Shown here: in pieces, positions 31,167-43,487 of the stretch
Position numbering within the stretch: position 1 is the first letter of the stretch
Layout of the letters: every line of letters starts with the position of its first letter
From: Hyposmocoma kahamanoa
Lineage: Eukaryota > Arthropoda > Insecta > Lepidoptera > Cosmopterigidae
Direction: 5' to 3'
DNA: 64,000 nucleotides
Assembly: GCF_003589595.1 (NCBI RefSeq)
Contig: NW_020654422.1
Location: 6,139,731-6,203,730, forward strand
The notes under the pieces: model-generated
The model's database searches: none
The model's input: only the letters and a program-made list of their open reading frames with translations
What the model was told of the DNA's origin: nothing
Translations under genes and position numbers: made by a program

Positions 31167-32417
31167 ATTTCTCAACTATGTGCTGCAGTTACCTTGTGTT
31201 TGGGCTCATATGATTTGGTTTGACGAAAGGTTCATCTGCATTTCAATAATCGTTGAGGAGTCGCGGCAACACAGACAGCGAAAGCGATAAGTAAGTTTTG
31301 AGGTCGATATTTTACAAAAAAAGTTATGGATGAAGTTTTCGATGATATTGAATTGATATTGTTTTATTATTATGAAAATTCTCAGAATATTTTTTAATAT
31401 CTTTTTTACTTAAAAGATCATGCCGTAAATTATTTTATAATTGCATAAAAAGGTTCAAGTTATTCCACAATCTCCTTTATCCCAGTGTTTTGTCCGCAAA
31501 TGAGCATTATCTACTGCGACACAATATTGTCATGTTAATTTGGTTTGCGGGCCTCAATTTCCCGGCGATTTAACTGCGAACAAAGGCGGTGAGGCGACAC
31601 GCACCGTTATTCGCCGTTAGCCGTGTTTATTCGTCGTTATTCCCCGTTATCAGCTGTTATTTATCGGGCGGCGCTAAACTCGTTAGCGCGATTTACCTGT
31701 CCCCTATAACTCACTGCTTTTACTTAACGACCGCTCTACCGCGAATTAATGGTTTAATGCCTGTTGCTTATTGCCGAATATAAATAAACAAGTGTACAAT
31801 ATTATTACACGAAACATTTCGGTAAGTTATTTTGCATTTAATTTATGGAATTTTGCAGGAAATTCAGTTTTATTACGACATTTAGAGATATCACGCAACA
31901 TTTTTGTAATAAAATTGCATTTACTGGTGTACATAATTTGTTTCCCGCTACAAATATGTAGGGAAAAGGTAAAGGACCTTAAGTCCATATTATGGGATTT
32001 AGATGATTTAAAAACATTGCTTTAGAATGCTCCAAATCATGCAATGGTAAGACTTTAAGTCTTATCGTCGTTTGTTTTTTATTTGACATATTTTATTTGA
32101 CCTAACATTGATATTAAATGCCTTTTAAATATCTTTCAAACGCTCTGCAGTAAAAATTACTATTAGCTCTTCAGGCTTTTTGCCTGTATCCTACAGAAAT
32201 ATGACTTACATACATATCAAAAACGTAAAGAGTCAATTTTGCTACAAAACTATGATATTTTCAACACTTACCAACTCACTCATTGATCGCGCCGCGGTGT
32301 AGTTTACATATAAATTTGACAGCAATGTCACCCGAATGAAGTCGAATTAATAGGTATGGTAAACTCGCCACTGCGAGTGAAGCAAGTATTTATAAGCCTA
32401 TGTTTATGAATTTAAAC
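31167..32417. other. No supported gene; CGTTATT-rich patch at 31600-31680
   Basis: 31600-31680 repeats CGTTATT and GCCGTTA irregularly. Frames at 31589-31783 and 31771-32025 plus are unrecognised. Confidence 0.4.
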
Positions 32418-32698
32418 CGTGGTAGCCTACTGTCTTTAAGCAGAGGTCGTAGGTTCGAATCGGTCTCGCATCTCTGAGTTTTACGGAATTTATGTGCTAA
32501 ATTTTAGTTTGTAATTTACTATGAAATTTTCGGTGAAGGAAAACATCTGAATTAGACCTGCCGAAGAAGGTTCACAACCTCGGAAAACGTGTGAAGTCCC
32601 CAACCAGTATTGGGCCAGCGGACTATGGCCTAAAACTTTGCCAAGCTTGGGCACGGGCCTCTTTGGTAGTGGGAAGTATAAACTATAACATCATCATG
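32418..32698 (+). repeat. SINE-2 copy
   Basis: CGTGGTAGCCTACTGTCTTT, AAGCAGAGGTCGTAGGTTCG with an intact B box GGTTCGAATCGG, CATCTCTGAGTTTTACGGAA, GAAAACATCTGAATTAGACC, AACCAGTATTGGGCCAGCG, and an end near AAGTATAAACTATAACATCA with short CAT repeats. Confidence 0.85.
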
Positions 32699-32849
32699 TT
32701 TACGACTTTATGAATTCCACGAGTATCTATTTTTCTATTCTTTGGTTACACTTGTAAATCATTAGAAACGAACCTAATTTTGTACTAAAGAAAAGTAAAT
32801 GGTACATGGGTATTACATGAGGTAGTTATGGAAATAACTGCGACGAGTC

Positions 32850-32902
32850 TTTACCTCCGCGTGGCAGTTCGGCATGGTAACCGTTCGGCCACGGAGGCAC
32901 CT
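32850..32902 (-). repeat. SINE-1 head only
   Basis: The minus strand reads GTGCCTCCGTGGCCGAACGG, TTACCATGCCGAACTGCCAC, GCGGAGGTAA. It stops before the B box, so it is an isolated tRNA-like 5' part. Confidence 0.7.
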
Positions 32903-33004
32903 TTTTAAGTTTTAGTTTTTTAGTTAGTTGCTGCCTACATAATATAAAAAAAATACTCTTGTATGAAAAATACTGCAAAAACTGCACATCAAGCCATAGC
33001 CAAA

Positions 33005-33125
33005 GTCAAATAATCTTTATTTGTTATATAAGCATCATTTTGATTAAATTCTACTGCTGATTTGTATGGCAGATTCCCCTGAGAAGAAAGAGCAAAATAC
33101 TCTAGGGGTCTTTATAAATAAACTT
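33005..33125 (-). repeat. Family E LINE-like 3' end
   Basis: The minus strand has CCCCTAGAGTATTTTGCTC, TTCTTCTCAGGGGAATCTGC and ends AATAAAGATTATTTGACTTT, matching 13462-13600 and 55340-55485. Confidence 0.7.
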
Positions 33126-33411
33126 GTAAATACACATTTATGAACATTGTTGATCCAGACTACCTGCAAAAGTTAAATGGGACAGTAGCTGTATAAATAG
33201 CCTTTAGTATAAAGTTTTTGTTTCACTATAGTTTTGAACCTCGTGAAAGGCAAATCTCAAACATAAACCGGAATCTTATTACATTGCCCCCTAAATGAAT
33301 TTGGGACTTTGTGAAGACGACTTTGAAGAAAAGCTAGTTTTTTTTTAATTCCAAATATTGATGTTATATCTGTCACTATTTTTCGTAAAGAGTTACTATT
33401 TTCTTCTTTTT

Positions 33412-33690
33412 TTATTATTATTAAATATAAGTGTGGATTTGACGTCCATTACACCTGATGGAAAGTGATGATGAGGTCGACGATTTAGCATGCACACCTA
33501 AATAATGCCTATTCACTCTCGCCTTGAAAAGGTCCAAATTATAGCGTTTGGGGAATAAGTCCGCAGGTAGAGAATTCCACTCTCTAGCTGCTCGTCATAT
33601 AAATGTGGAAGCGAAACGCTTCGTGCGAATCATGGGAATATCCACAACCTAATGGTGGAATCCCAGCCCACGTCTAGTTCCCGACGATGA
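33412..33690 (-). pseudogene. LINE ORF2 C-terminus and 3' end, second copy
   Basis: It aligns with 6131-6425: AAGCGAAACGCTTCGTGCGA, ATAAATGTGGAAG, GCATGCACACCTAA, CCTATTCACTCTCGCCTT. The frame is interrupted (a stop replaces a codon near 33600), so the KRFAST...NSLP segment cannot be read through. The A-rich tail is at 33412-33430. Confidence 0.78.
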
Positions 33691-34339
33691 AAAGGGGAAG
33701 GCGGAACCAAATTATGCAATTCCATCGCACACTCTCCATTATATTATATCCTGTAGAATACCAATAAGCAGGCAACTTTACTTTTCTTAACATAAATTGC
33801 ATTTTCCTAAATGTACTGTGACGCTAGTGTAAGAATGTTAATTGCTTTATTCGTATCTCGCAACGACACTCTAAGGCCCAGATTGAAAATTGCTCTAACT
33901 GCATATTTCTGTAGGGCAGATTCTATTAATATCAACGGCATTAGGTGAAAAACCATCTGACCAATATCACCAAACGTAGGATCACGGCCGATGAGCAATT
34001 AATACAATTTATAGACGAGTATATTTACTTCGGCCAGGTAGATTCTTTTAGAAATAGGCAAGATAAGGACGTCGAACGACACCTCGAAATCGCCAGGATA
34101 AACTAATTACTGATCCATGAAAGAGTTTATGTAGGTAAACCCAATCACTCTTATGTGAAAACACGTCAACATCAGTAACCTGTCCATCCTTATCTAAGGT
34201 GCGCAAATATATAATATAAATATATTTTCTGACCGAATCAAAAATCCAAGATCAAGGTTAAGTAAAGAGCAAAGGAACGCAACATATTAGGTTTAAACGG
34301 ATAGATAGAAGCACTTGAAGACATGCTTAGTCGATGTTG
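33691..34339. other. No recognisable feature
   Basis: AT-rich DNA without a supported gene or repeat. Confidence 0.45.
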
Positions 34340-34585
34340 GGAAAACGACTGCTAAGCTGAAATGTTACTAGCCGGGACATGTCTGTCAGATGCATCCACA
34401 GAGATGGGCTCACGCAACCACTTGGTGGATACCGGAGAACAGGGACTGCGAGGCAGACCAGAAGGAGATGGATGACATAATGACTTGAACGCGTATATTA
34501 TTAAGGACAGGCCTGACGTTGTGGCAAACCGGGAGCTGTGTACGTCGAAAGAAGACGCCAGCAGTCCAGCAGTGACACACCATAA
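34340..34585 (+). pseudogene. LINE ORF2 C-terminal pseudogene (GHV...RW...GRP type)
   Basis: Across plus frames the sequence yields a GHV-like start, MHPQRWAHATTWW, PENRD, then GRP followed in a shifted frame by RRWM and a DD-like end, and later RRQQSSSDTP. The order GHV, RW, GRPxxRW is the C-terminal signature of endonuclease-RT LINE proteins of the RTE/R1 kind. At least one frameshift and a stop interrupt it. The clade is uncertain. Confidence 0.55.
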
Positions 34586-35915
34586 GCTAATTTTAAAAAA
34601 GTATGAAAAAAACATTCAGACAAAGAGGCAGTTACATTTCATAAATGACCTTTGTTGAAAGAACAATTTAATAATTTAAATTCCAATAGAAAGCAATGTC
34701 AAATTAACGTAATTTGTTCCGTGACGTAAAACCTATTTTTTCAGTCCGTTTCCGTAACGGAGTATGTTCTATCGACATTATGTAGCTGGAATATAGAATA
34801 TAGTGAGTGACGACGTTAGTTACTTGGGGCCCAAGTAGCGGCTATATGAGAGGAAGTTATTATGATTGCTTGACGGTGTTGGATTGAAATTAGTTAACAA
34901 ACTAGTTAAAATCCTTCTCTCCCTCTTTCTCTCTCACTCTCGCTCTCTCTTTAATAACGACTATTTAATTTGACAGCCACCATCGTATTTGAGATATAAC
35001 TTGTAAAAAAGAAATCAAGTGAGATTGCCGAGAAACGTACATCTTCATTTCTTTTAAGTAATTGGTACCACACTGCTTGATTTGTATATGATACAGAGTA
35101 TATGTTGAGTGTGTGCGTTGTGGTATTAAACAAATATAAATCGAGATCGCGCCCCTATCCATTAGATGCTCACGGTTACAAAACTAGTTGAAATAAAAAT
35201 CAGTTTCCTACACACACAAATAAGAATGATGCCTCCTTAGCTACGATATAGGAAGCTTATTACTTAAAAAATGGCATACTTTTTCCAAGAGCAAAAAAAG
35301 TTTCTCTGTTCGAACCATATTCTTTGACTTTACTTCGTCTGTTCCGACTCTTGCATACTTTGCAAAATTAATTATCAAAGTTATGTACACTATCCATAAA
35401 CGTAAGTTGTAAAAAGTATAAGTAAGATACTTACTCATGTGTAGAAATGCCCTGTATAAAAGGTTTTTTTTCTGGTTGTGTGCGTAATTCAAGTTAAATA
35501 CTTACACAACTCAGAACTATTAATCGTCTTTTAACAAAAGTGGACGTCCATAAGGTTTAGTGGGAAGTGCTAATGGAATGACTCGGAACTGACACATTCA
35601 AGCTGAACGTTAATAAGGGAGCGGTGGAAATATTTACTTATAGCGGCTTTTACCCGCCAGGAAACACCTCCATCTGCGGAATTCGAGGACGGGAAACGGC
35701 GGGAAAAGACGGGAAACGCCTGCCGTCCGTCACGACGACCGTTGCTCACGTAGTTAACTCCTGCCCGCAGTAGTCGACGAAACGATTTTAAGATCAAGAA
35801 CTAAATTGCTTAATACTTTTGTACTTGAAAAATAAAAATCTTAATATTTAGCCTATATATAGTCGCATTACTGGACACTAGGGCTGTTTAATTTTTTTTA
35901 TGGAATTGATATTCA
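34586..35915. other. No supported gene; CT-rich tract at 34915-34953
   Basis: 34915-34953 is an almost pure pyrimidine tract (CTCTCTC/TTTCTC). Frames at 34951-35162, 35241-35492 and 35570-35797 minus are unrecognised. Confidence 0.45.
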
Positions 35916-36700
35916 TAGGAAATGAAACTATTTTTCCGGATTTAAATCGCGTATATTTGTTTTTTCAAACAAACCGACGTTTCGGGCCCTTTACAGGTCC
36001 CACGGTCACGGTTGACTGAGGTGGTATAGTCTTCAACCAGTTATGTCTAATATTGATGCAAACCACTCTATTTTTTTCCACTATAGTTACAATAGTTATT
36101 AATTAAATATCTTATTTTTAATTTTACAAACAAACATTCCAATTTACGCTACATTAAGTTTTACAAATTATTTTATTGAATAATTTTTTTATTAAGTTCA
36201 ATTCATTATTAATTAATAATAGAAATTAGAATAAACTAAAACATATTAATTAGTACTGCAGTCTTATGTCTCTTTGGGATTTTTCATTAGAGGAAATACT
36301 GGATCCCAAGCTGGTGGTACGGAGAAACTATCTTCCCTGTTGAAATTAGAATGTTTTTTTAATTTCAATGGCCTCTCGCAGCATCCTGGGTAGATAACGG
36401 ACTTCTTTTCCAAGGACTTGGGGTTTGTCAAACTTCATTGAATGTGTAGGTTTATCCATGACATGCTCACAGACTGCAGACTTGTTTACGCGACGGTGTT
36501 TGACATCAGCTATATGTTCTTTGACGCGGGTACGAATACTTCGCTTTGTTTGTCCAATATAAGAGAGACCGCACTCCGTCCGAACGAAACGAACCGAAAC
36601 GTCGATTTGTTTGAAAAACACAAATATACGCGATTTAAATCCGGAAAAATAGTTTCATTTCCTATGTGTAACAATCGCGAAAGCCTAGGAACTCGATGTA
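35916..36700 (-). mobile_element. Truncated Penelope-like element with inverted terminal repeats
   Basis: A GIY-YIG remnant (36346-36621) lies between two inverted copies of a roughly 70-bp terminal block: 35916-35985 (element orientation minus) and 36595-36664 (plus). Both carry ATAGTTTCATTTCCTA-like, TTTAAATCGCGTATATTTG and CAAACAAACCGACGTTTCG-type sequence. Penelope elements are known for inverted or tandem terminal repeats after 5' truncation. The RT domain is entirely missing. Related solo ends are at 8231-8335, 31063-31166, 40651-40747 and 61831-61890. Confidence 0.8.
36346..36621 (-). pseudogene. Penelope GIY-YIG endonuclease C-terminal part
   Basis: The frame reads ECGLSYIGQTKRSIRTR, KEHIADVKHRR, NKSAVCEHVMDK and LREAIEIKK. 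These match the YIG half, the catalytic Arg region, the SAxxEH motif and the metal-binding Glu of Penelope GIY-YIG endonucleases. The N-terminal GIY strand and the reverse transcriptase are absent. The first 8 or so residues are read through the inverted terminal repeat and are not native. The frame is open for 91 codons, but as a fragment it should lack activity. Confidence 0.85.
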
Positions 36701-36774
36701 CACCAGTACGGACTGGACGTTGCAAATTGATATTCAATTATTTTTATGTGAAATTACTCCACTAGTTTATTATA

Positions 36775-36850
36775 ATTATTAATACAAAGATCGAACACTC
36801 GCAAAAAATTCCATCGATCCGGCTGGATTCGAACCGACGTCTTCTAGTAT
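36775..36850 (-). repeat. SINE-D copy
   Basis: The minus strand has GACGTCGGTTCGAATCCAGC, GGATCGATGGAATTTTTTGC, TGTTCGATCTTTGTATTAAT. The 5' part of the head is missing. Confidence 0.7.
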
Positions 36851-37944
36851 ACTTACATATTTATACATATTTGAAGATTTCAGCTTGAGATCTCACCACT
36901 TTTTCCAATAATATTCATTTGAATAACATGTTAAAATCTTATTTGAAAAATGTTATATAGGTAATCTTTTATACAAAATTAATTGAAACGAACTTTAGTT
37001 TTACAGGCTGCATTTTTACAAAATTATAACCTTATGCAGTTCAGTGAATAGACATGTTACAATAATTACAATAACATCTCTCACACTTGACATTATTTTT
37101 GCCTAGCGATGACTTATAACTATAATATCTATTATTAAAAACTACACTATTACCACCTCAATACCGCATAGGAAAACCTCGAAAATCGATCACTTGCTGC
37201 AAACGGTTTTTCATGCCTGTGACCAGCATAAATCCCACATGGCGCCTTCTTCGTGGTCCTTATTTCATGAATTTGAGCAGTTGATTTTGTAGTGACAAAG
37301 GGATCTTCAATATGGCGATTGACGATATCTAGGTATGACTAGATGCAGAAGTAAAATTTACCGGTGCTGGCCCCGGATTACATTGCACATTTCCAGTCGC
37401 TCTGTGGCGATTGATCCAAAGCTTGACAGTGTTTCTCTGTGAACAAGCATAATACTTTATAATAGGCCCTCATAATTGTAGTTTCGAATTTCACCTAATG
37501 TTAGATTTTAATGATACGTTAAACATATTTTATAACACCCGTGGGATAATGAAGGATGCACCTGCAGCACTGTGAAAAATGTAATGAGTCTACTTACCGC
37601 TGTATGAAGTCGCCTTGCAATTTCTTTGATTGGCATAACAATTTCTAATTTTAATAATTCCGTTACGTGCGGCATATTAAAACAAGAAGAAAGTATTCAC
37701 TTTGAAAGTAATTAAAACTGAATAAATAAGTGGGAATGAAACGTGGACCAATGCGTAATCACAGTATACACGATCGTATGCAAACTGCAGAGCGAAGTCG
37801 TGATTTGTTAATCCATCCATACCCACCCCACACTTTATTAATAACATCTACCCACCCACCTTAGGCAATTTTTAGTGAGAAAATATTGTGATTTGTCAAC
37901 ATTAACATTAAAAAGTGAAACAATGCTGTTAAAAATATAAAACA
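36851..37944. other. No recognisable feature
   Basis: No supported gene or repeat. Confidence 0.45.
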
Positions 37945-38030
37945 AAAAAAGCTTGTGGAATCGAACCACGGGTATTGTAACTGGCAGTCCATACAACAAG
38001 CCGCTCGACCATGAAATGACGAAATTTAGG
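37945..38030 (-). repeat. tRNA-like SINE head
   Basis: The minus strand reads ATGGTCGAGCGGCTTGTTGT (A-box type) and CCCGTGGTTCGATTCCACAA (B box), followed by a T-rich stretch. The acceptor stem does not pair well by eye, so a SINE head is preferred to a functional tRNA. Confidence 0.55.
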
Positions 38031-38227
38031 ATTGGTTTTAAACCTATGTTGATCATCTTCAAGCAACACTCCATTGTATTGCTTATAAATAAAGTTGAAA
38101 TTGCTTTCTTTATCTCTTTCTTTGTTCATAAAATGGCTCTCAGAACCAAAGGGTCGGTTAGGGGGTCAGGTATCTCATGTATATGACTGTGCCTCATTAA
38201 GTTGCTTTGTGATATATGCAGGTTTAT

Positions 38228-38276
38228 TCACGATGTTTTTCTTCACCATAAAGCTCATGATGAATATCAAATTAAA
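38228..38276 (-). repeat. SINE-2 fragment
   Basis: CACGATGTTTTTCTTCACCA, TAAAGCTCATGATGAATATC, AAATTAAA is the reverse complement of the SINE-2 middle block. Confidence 0.6.
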
Positions 38277-39958
38277 ATGTTAATATTTTTATTAACTTTT
38301 CAAACAGAGTCTATAAGTATAGAAAAGTCTCGTACGTTTTTCTTATTTATTTCTTTGGTAGCAATAACGAAAGTGAATTTAAATATTAGAATTTAGTCAA
38401 AGATTTCTTGCCATTCGTCTACATTAAACGTATAATAAAAAATAGAAGCAAAGAAAACAAGTCAAAGGCGCGTATTCAATTCGAATGTGAGTAATCCATT
38501 CAGTGAATAAGTAGAAAATGTTACCGGAAAGATCGCAAGTAGGCCGTTCAGGGACAATGACAAGGCTTCGGAGCGTTACGCCATCTTTGGATTCAGTGAT
38601 CCGCTGTCAAAAGCGCAGGTAACATCGACCCGGCTCAGTGTGGTTCGGGTCCTTTTATTAAATTTAAACGGTTTGTAATAGAAGCCGAAGCAACAGTGAG
38701 CATGGGGCACAGGAACGCCAGGCGCATAAGGAGGCAGCGTCTTGGCACAAAGCTCTATTATGCTTCTAAACAATAAGAGCGCCTCTAACCGCCAAATGGA
38801 TTTCTTTCAACTTCACAACTCGCCTAATTGCTCTGTCCTTTGTATGCTCGCCGCGTTTCATCCTACCTTAATGTAATTTAAGATTTTCCTGTTTTCCTCG
38901 CATTTCGGTTCTGTTTTCCTTAATTTCAATGGATTTTGTTCGCTGGAAACCCGGTCGTTTGTCGCGATGGGAATACATCGATAGTTGAGTCAAACGTTTA
39001 TTTACTCAAATCTTCAAAAAGACAATTATTATGACTTTGTGTAAGTGTCAGTTCGAGAATAAATTTTTGATAAATCAACTAAGATGAAAAGGTTGTCGCG
39101 ATTGAAAGATTTCGTGCCAATAAATGGAGCTGGTAGGAACTTCGTTATTGAATTTCGTGCTATTAACAGAGCAAAAAGTTTAGTTACACAATATTGGCGG
39201 GTACAAGCCGAGATGAAACTATTAGCAGACGGCGCCGCCCGCCGCGGTCCGGCCACCGCCAGCAGCACCACTCGCAACTCGCAGAGCAGAACAAAAGTTC
39301 ACCAGTTTTAACAGTACACGCCATACCGCCCCGTCCGTGCCTCGTCGTTCCTACTCCACACTCAGCCAGCCGTTCAGCACACTCTAACCGTTGCGGATAT
39401 TTCGTACGGAAACGAAACTTTACGTGTGAAGTCTGCAACTTAGTTTTGGGAAATTTCCATTAGTTTATTTGATAATTCTCTGGATGCTACAATGGGATAT
39501 TGAAAGTTTCAGCTACCACCTGAATAGTTAATGGGAGAGTTCCGAATTTCGGATCGCGTTAAAAGCACTCTTGGAATATCTGTTTATTTGTATTCTTTGA
39601 AGAGCGTTATATAAGAAAAGGTTTACTCTAAATGAACTTTCATAACAATGTGAACCAATAAAAACCGAAATAAAAGCTTCTGTTTCAAAATAAACACATT
39701 ATGTTATTCGAAGTATTTTTGTAATAAGATTATATGTTTAAGTGCAAGTATTTCCATATAATTTCTGCCTAAAATCGTAAATTGAAACACAAAATCAGAT
39801 CAAGAAAACAAATAATTAAACATGCTGAAAAATCTTTTCTGGCACAATCTAAAAAATCTCATACAGGTGTAAAGAATAACAAAACAAATACAATATTCAC
39901 ATGTCTTTAATTCTCTACTTAATAACGAAACTGTATACGCAACGATATGTAGTACATT
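38277..39958. other. No supported gene; GC-rich patch at 39220-39400
   Basis: 39220-39400 is rich in CG (GGCGCCGCCCGCCGCGGTCC) and open in several frames on both strands (39029-39277 minus, 39184-39438 minus, 39194-39463 plus). No domain is recognisable. It might be a promoter-proximal CpG-rich region or a first exon, but nothing decides it. Confidence 0.4.
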
Positions 39959-40137
39959 TTTTATGATACTAAGTGCTAGGAGACAGGACGCACATCGCAC
40001 AAGTCGTGCGGGTGGTGATAAGCGGCACGCCTGTCTATAGCAGTTAAAGCTTTAAATCGCAGAGATCTCCTCAGGCTCTGCCGATGCATCCGTCATCCTG
40101 AGATATAAGTTGACAATTCCCATATGCCTTAATTTCG
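39959..40137 (-). repeat. Family A repeat, tail-proximal part, minus orientation
   Basis: TTTTATGATACTAAGTG, GCACAAGTCGTGCGGGTGG, TAAGCGGCACGCCTGTC, TCGCAGAGATCTCCTCAGG, GAGATATAAGTTGACAATTC. Confidence 0.75.
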
Positions 40138-40650
40138 CGTTTCAGTACGACATGCAATGATGAATTTGCTTGTTTACGTGACTTCCGCATACTGCTATTA
40201 ACTTGACAAAATCAATATACGCTGCACGCCCGTTGCACGCGTGCAATTAAGTGCGCCTCTGTAATAACATCTCATAATGCGCGCGATCGGCACGTGAACA
40301 GATCGCACTACGGAAAATACGTGTGCAGCTCGCTTGCCTTTCGCAAACAGGCGCCAGATTTGTACGCACCCTTGCCTAATGTTGGTTTATATCTCCGATG
40401 TACCATATCTCACATACAAATTTCTTCTCATAGACATCTATTACGTTTACCCCAAAATAACATAAAGTCAACTGTAATTAAAATCAAAAACTTCTTAATT
40501 AGAACCCTTCGACAATTCGATTCAAATCAAATCATTTATTGTGTACGCCAGTCTAGAACATCATAAATGACGTTGTTGTGCCAGTACGTATTACCAATTT
40601 TATGGCATACAATTTACTTAATGATATTAATTTAACAGTACATATATTAG
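40138..40650. other. No recognisable feature
   Basis: CG-richer at 40215-40350. No supported gene; the 90-codon frame at 40294-40566 plus is unrecognised. Confidence 0.4.
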
Positions 40651-40747
40651 TTAATGAAACTATTTTTCCGAATTTGAATCGCGTATATCTGTTTTTTCAA
40701 ACAAACCAACGTTTCGGGCCCTTTACAGGTCCCATAGTCACGGTTAA
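40651..40747 (-). repeat. Penelope terminal-repeat fragment
   Basis: GAAACTATTTTTCCGAATTT, GAATCGCGTATATCTG, CAAACAAACCAACGTTTCGG, GCCCTTTACAGGTCCCATAG, TCACGGTTAAG. It is close to 35921-36015. Confidence 0.78.
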
Positions 40748-41399
40748 GTACATTAATTTTAATTACAAAATGTCAAACCTTAATTTTAATTTCAATTCTG
40801 AATAATATCATACATGTCATTATTTTTTCGTACTTTGGTTACTATTTTTCTATGTAGTTGTTATTTAATTAGTATTATTTATCTAGCATATTTATTTATA
40901 CAACATAGATAAGTTTTAGACGTAATAAATAAAATGTAGCCAGCACTAGAGTTCGTCATTTAAAATGCAATTTGTTAGTTAGACACAAACGCGCCACTTC
41001 AACGAGTGTAGTAACTCATATAACACGCCATGTAATCGGACATATCGTTAGTTGCGTAGTCCGTTTAAGTTTGTGTGGCGACTGTGACAGCGCGACAACT
41101 GGAACGATGATTTTGCAAAGTTTGAATCAATTTGGTGCTACAGAGAGTTGTTCATAAATTGCTTTACAATTGTTCATTGTTTGATAGACGTCTGGCTTGT
41201 AACTCGCACTAATGATTCGAGATCCAATTTAATGAATGCTGTTTTTAGAAATTTCGAACGTTTCGAAAGACCGAGTGACAAGGATCGCAATTCAAAGTTA
41301 AATGTAAATACACGGGAAAACATCTATTCTAAAGACAAGTTTTAATGAGTAGAAAGGCGACATATACATATTTAAGGTTTACATTATAGCTGTACTATT
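40748..41399. other. No recognisable feature
   Basis: Frames at 40972-41157 and 41148-41345 plus are unrecognised. Confidence 0.4.
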
Positions 41400-41622
41400 C
41401 TTTTTTTTATGACACCAAGTAATGTGACAAACAAGTCGTGCACCTGGTACCTATCTTAACCAAAGATTTAATCGCAAAGATCTGGGGGACACTGCCACTG
41501 CGCCTATTACCCTGAGACATAAGTTGACAAGTCCGATGTGCCTGTAATTTCAGCACCCTTGCCCATAAAAACCAAAACGCAGTAATACTCACAGTACTAC
41601 TTGGTAGCAGAAATAGGTAAAC
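41400..41622 (-). repeat. Family A repeat, minus orientation
   Basis: TTTTTTTTATGACACCAAGT, AACAAGTCGTGCACCTGG, CGCAAAGATCTGGGGGACAC, CCCTGAGACATAAGTTGACA, CACAGTACTACTTGGTAGCA. An internal piece around GACACGCCTGTCC is deleted. Confidence 0.8.
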
Positions 41623-43487
41623 TACTCAACATGGTGTAACCCACGGTATCAGAATGTGATAAAAAGCTAGAATCTTTTTATCACAGGGATGTAAAACGTA
41701 CTTCTGTTTTAAAAAAGAATCAGTATATTACATTAAACCTTAAATAGGATAATGTAAAAGGCCATTCCACAGTATCAGGTTCATCTAACAGCGCACGCAC
41801 ATAAATTAGGAATGCTGGCGTCGGCGCGATGAGAGCTTAATAAATTTTCCCTAGTGGTATAAGCCTTTATGGGACATTCTTTATTCGGAATTATGGTATA
41901 ACTAATTTATGTAAATATTACTGTTATTCTGGACTTTAGTCAATTCGACATTCGTATTATGGTGACGATGATGATTGATTGCTGGCAGTTGTGAGGGAAC
42001 GATTTACTTTAAAGGGAACGTTTTAAATGATGCCTTTCCGAATAATAGTCGCCAGTAGGCATGCTAAATAGACAATAGATAGGTAAACCTAAGTAAAATA
42101 TATAAGTAAACGTAAGTTTGCCATAATTTTATTCTGCGTTTCACTGAAATTTACTGCGAAACGTTTTGCTGTAAGTTATTTGAATTTGTTAAATTTATTA
42201 TAACTAAAAATAATTAACAATTGAGTTCACGAAATTGGGTCAAAATCCTTAACCGCAAGTGATGTTTTCAATGTCCATTGTAAATGCAAACAACGGCACC
42301 CGAGACGGTCTGAAGGCGTCGAGTTTCAAGAGGCAGCTCGTGAATCTGTTGTAAACCATTAAGAAACGTTCTGCTTATGAATGGTAGTTACTCACACAGT
42401 ACTTTAATTAGTACCTTATTTACTGTAACTGAATATACGAATAATATAGAATTTTTTTTGAAAAATATAGGTAAGCTTTAACCAAGATGTGCTCAAAAAA
42501 GAATTTCATGCCTAAACATGTGACAAAGTCCAAACTGTAGAGCTTATAGAGTCCCAACAATAAGCTTTTATTGTAATAACATGTGATTTAGTCATACTTA
42601 TGAGTTTTGTAACGGGCTTCAATTCAATGTATTACACGAAGGCGGCCATTGTCCTTAACTTTACCGTAAGTACCTTTCGACTTATTTTGGACCGGTCTTT
42701 TACTTTGCTTATATTTAGATTCAAAACCAAGTTGTTACGTCCCTAACGCCGCCCGTAACCCCCCTTGGGCTTTTGTGGAGGGAGGGAAAAGGCGAGATTG
42801 CTAATTGTGTCGCCAATGAAACACAATTTGCCAAATTCCACGAAACCTTAAAATTATATGTCTCGAAATATTTTTTCCTTGACTATATTTTTGCAGCGTT
42901 ATGAAGTCCGTCGAATCTGTTGTTTCGTCTTAATTTGGTTTGTCTTAATAACGCTCCAAATAAAGATTAAAACTCGCCGAGGATACAGATTGTGATTTAT
43001 GCGGTTGTTTAAGGTTTAAATCAGGTTTATAATTTAATTTGGTAGGAAATTACAATTTTTATAAACTGCACAACGGCAAGTAGATAACACTACTCTAAAG
43101 TACTGGGGGTCTACTCCCAAAAGTAAAATCCGATACACGTAGCTGCGTACGTCCTTCGTTTTAATAATGTCTTACTCTGAAACGCGTTAAGTGCCCGATT
43201 GCGGAACGATTGCGGAATGAAACGCGTGATTTATATGGGTGTCCGATATCGGATGTTGATAAAGCTACTACGAAAAGCCATTTTGACAGGATTTTGACAA
43301 CGTGTATCCGTGCTTCGTATCGGACACGGAAGTAACGACGAGTCGAAGATCGTAATTTGACACAAGTAGTTGCTTTCGTGTCGTATTTTGACATTATTTT
43401 CATCTTAGAACTGACATAAAACCAACGGTAGCTCGAGGGTATCGTTTGTACATCGTTTGTGTAAAAAAATAGTGAATACTGTTAGTT
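41623..43487. other. Unassigned; inverted repeat at 43239-43327
   Basis: 41635-41650 (ATGGTGTAACCCAC) matches the inner TIR block of the 6743 fold-back element. 43239-43248 (GTGTCCGATA) and 43318-43327 are exact inverted repeats. 43110-43450 is CG-richer and may be the 5' end of a DNA transposon running into 43488. 42730-42800 is another GC patch. Confidence 0.4.

Noticed and set aside
36442..36765. 107-codon plus-strand frame over the Penelope remnant
   Set aside because: Antisense shadow of the GIY-YIG frame; no domain of its own.
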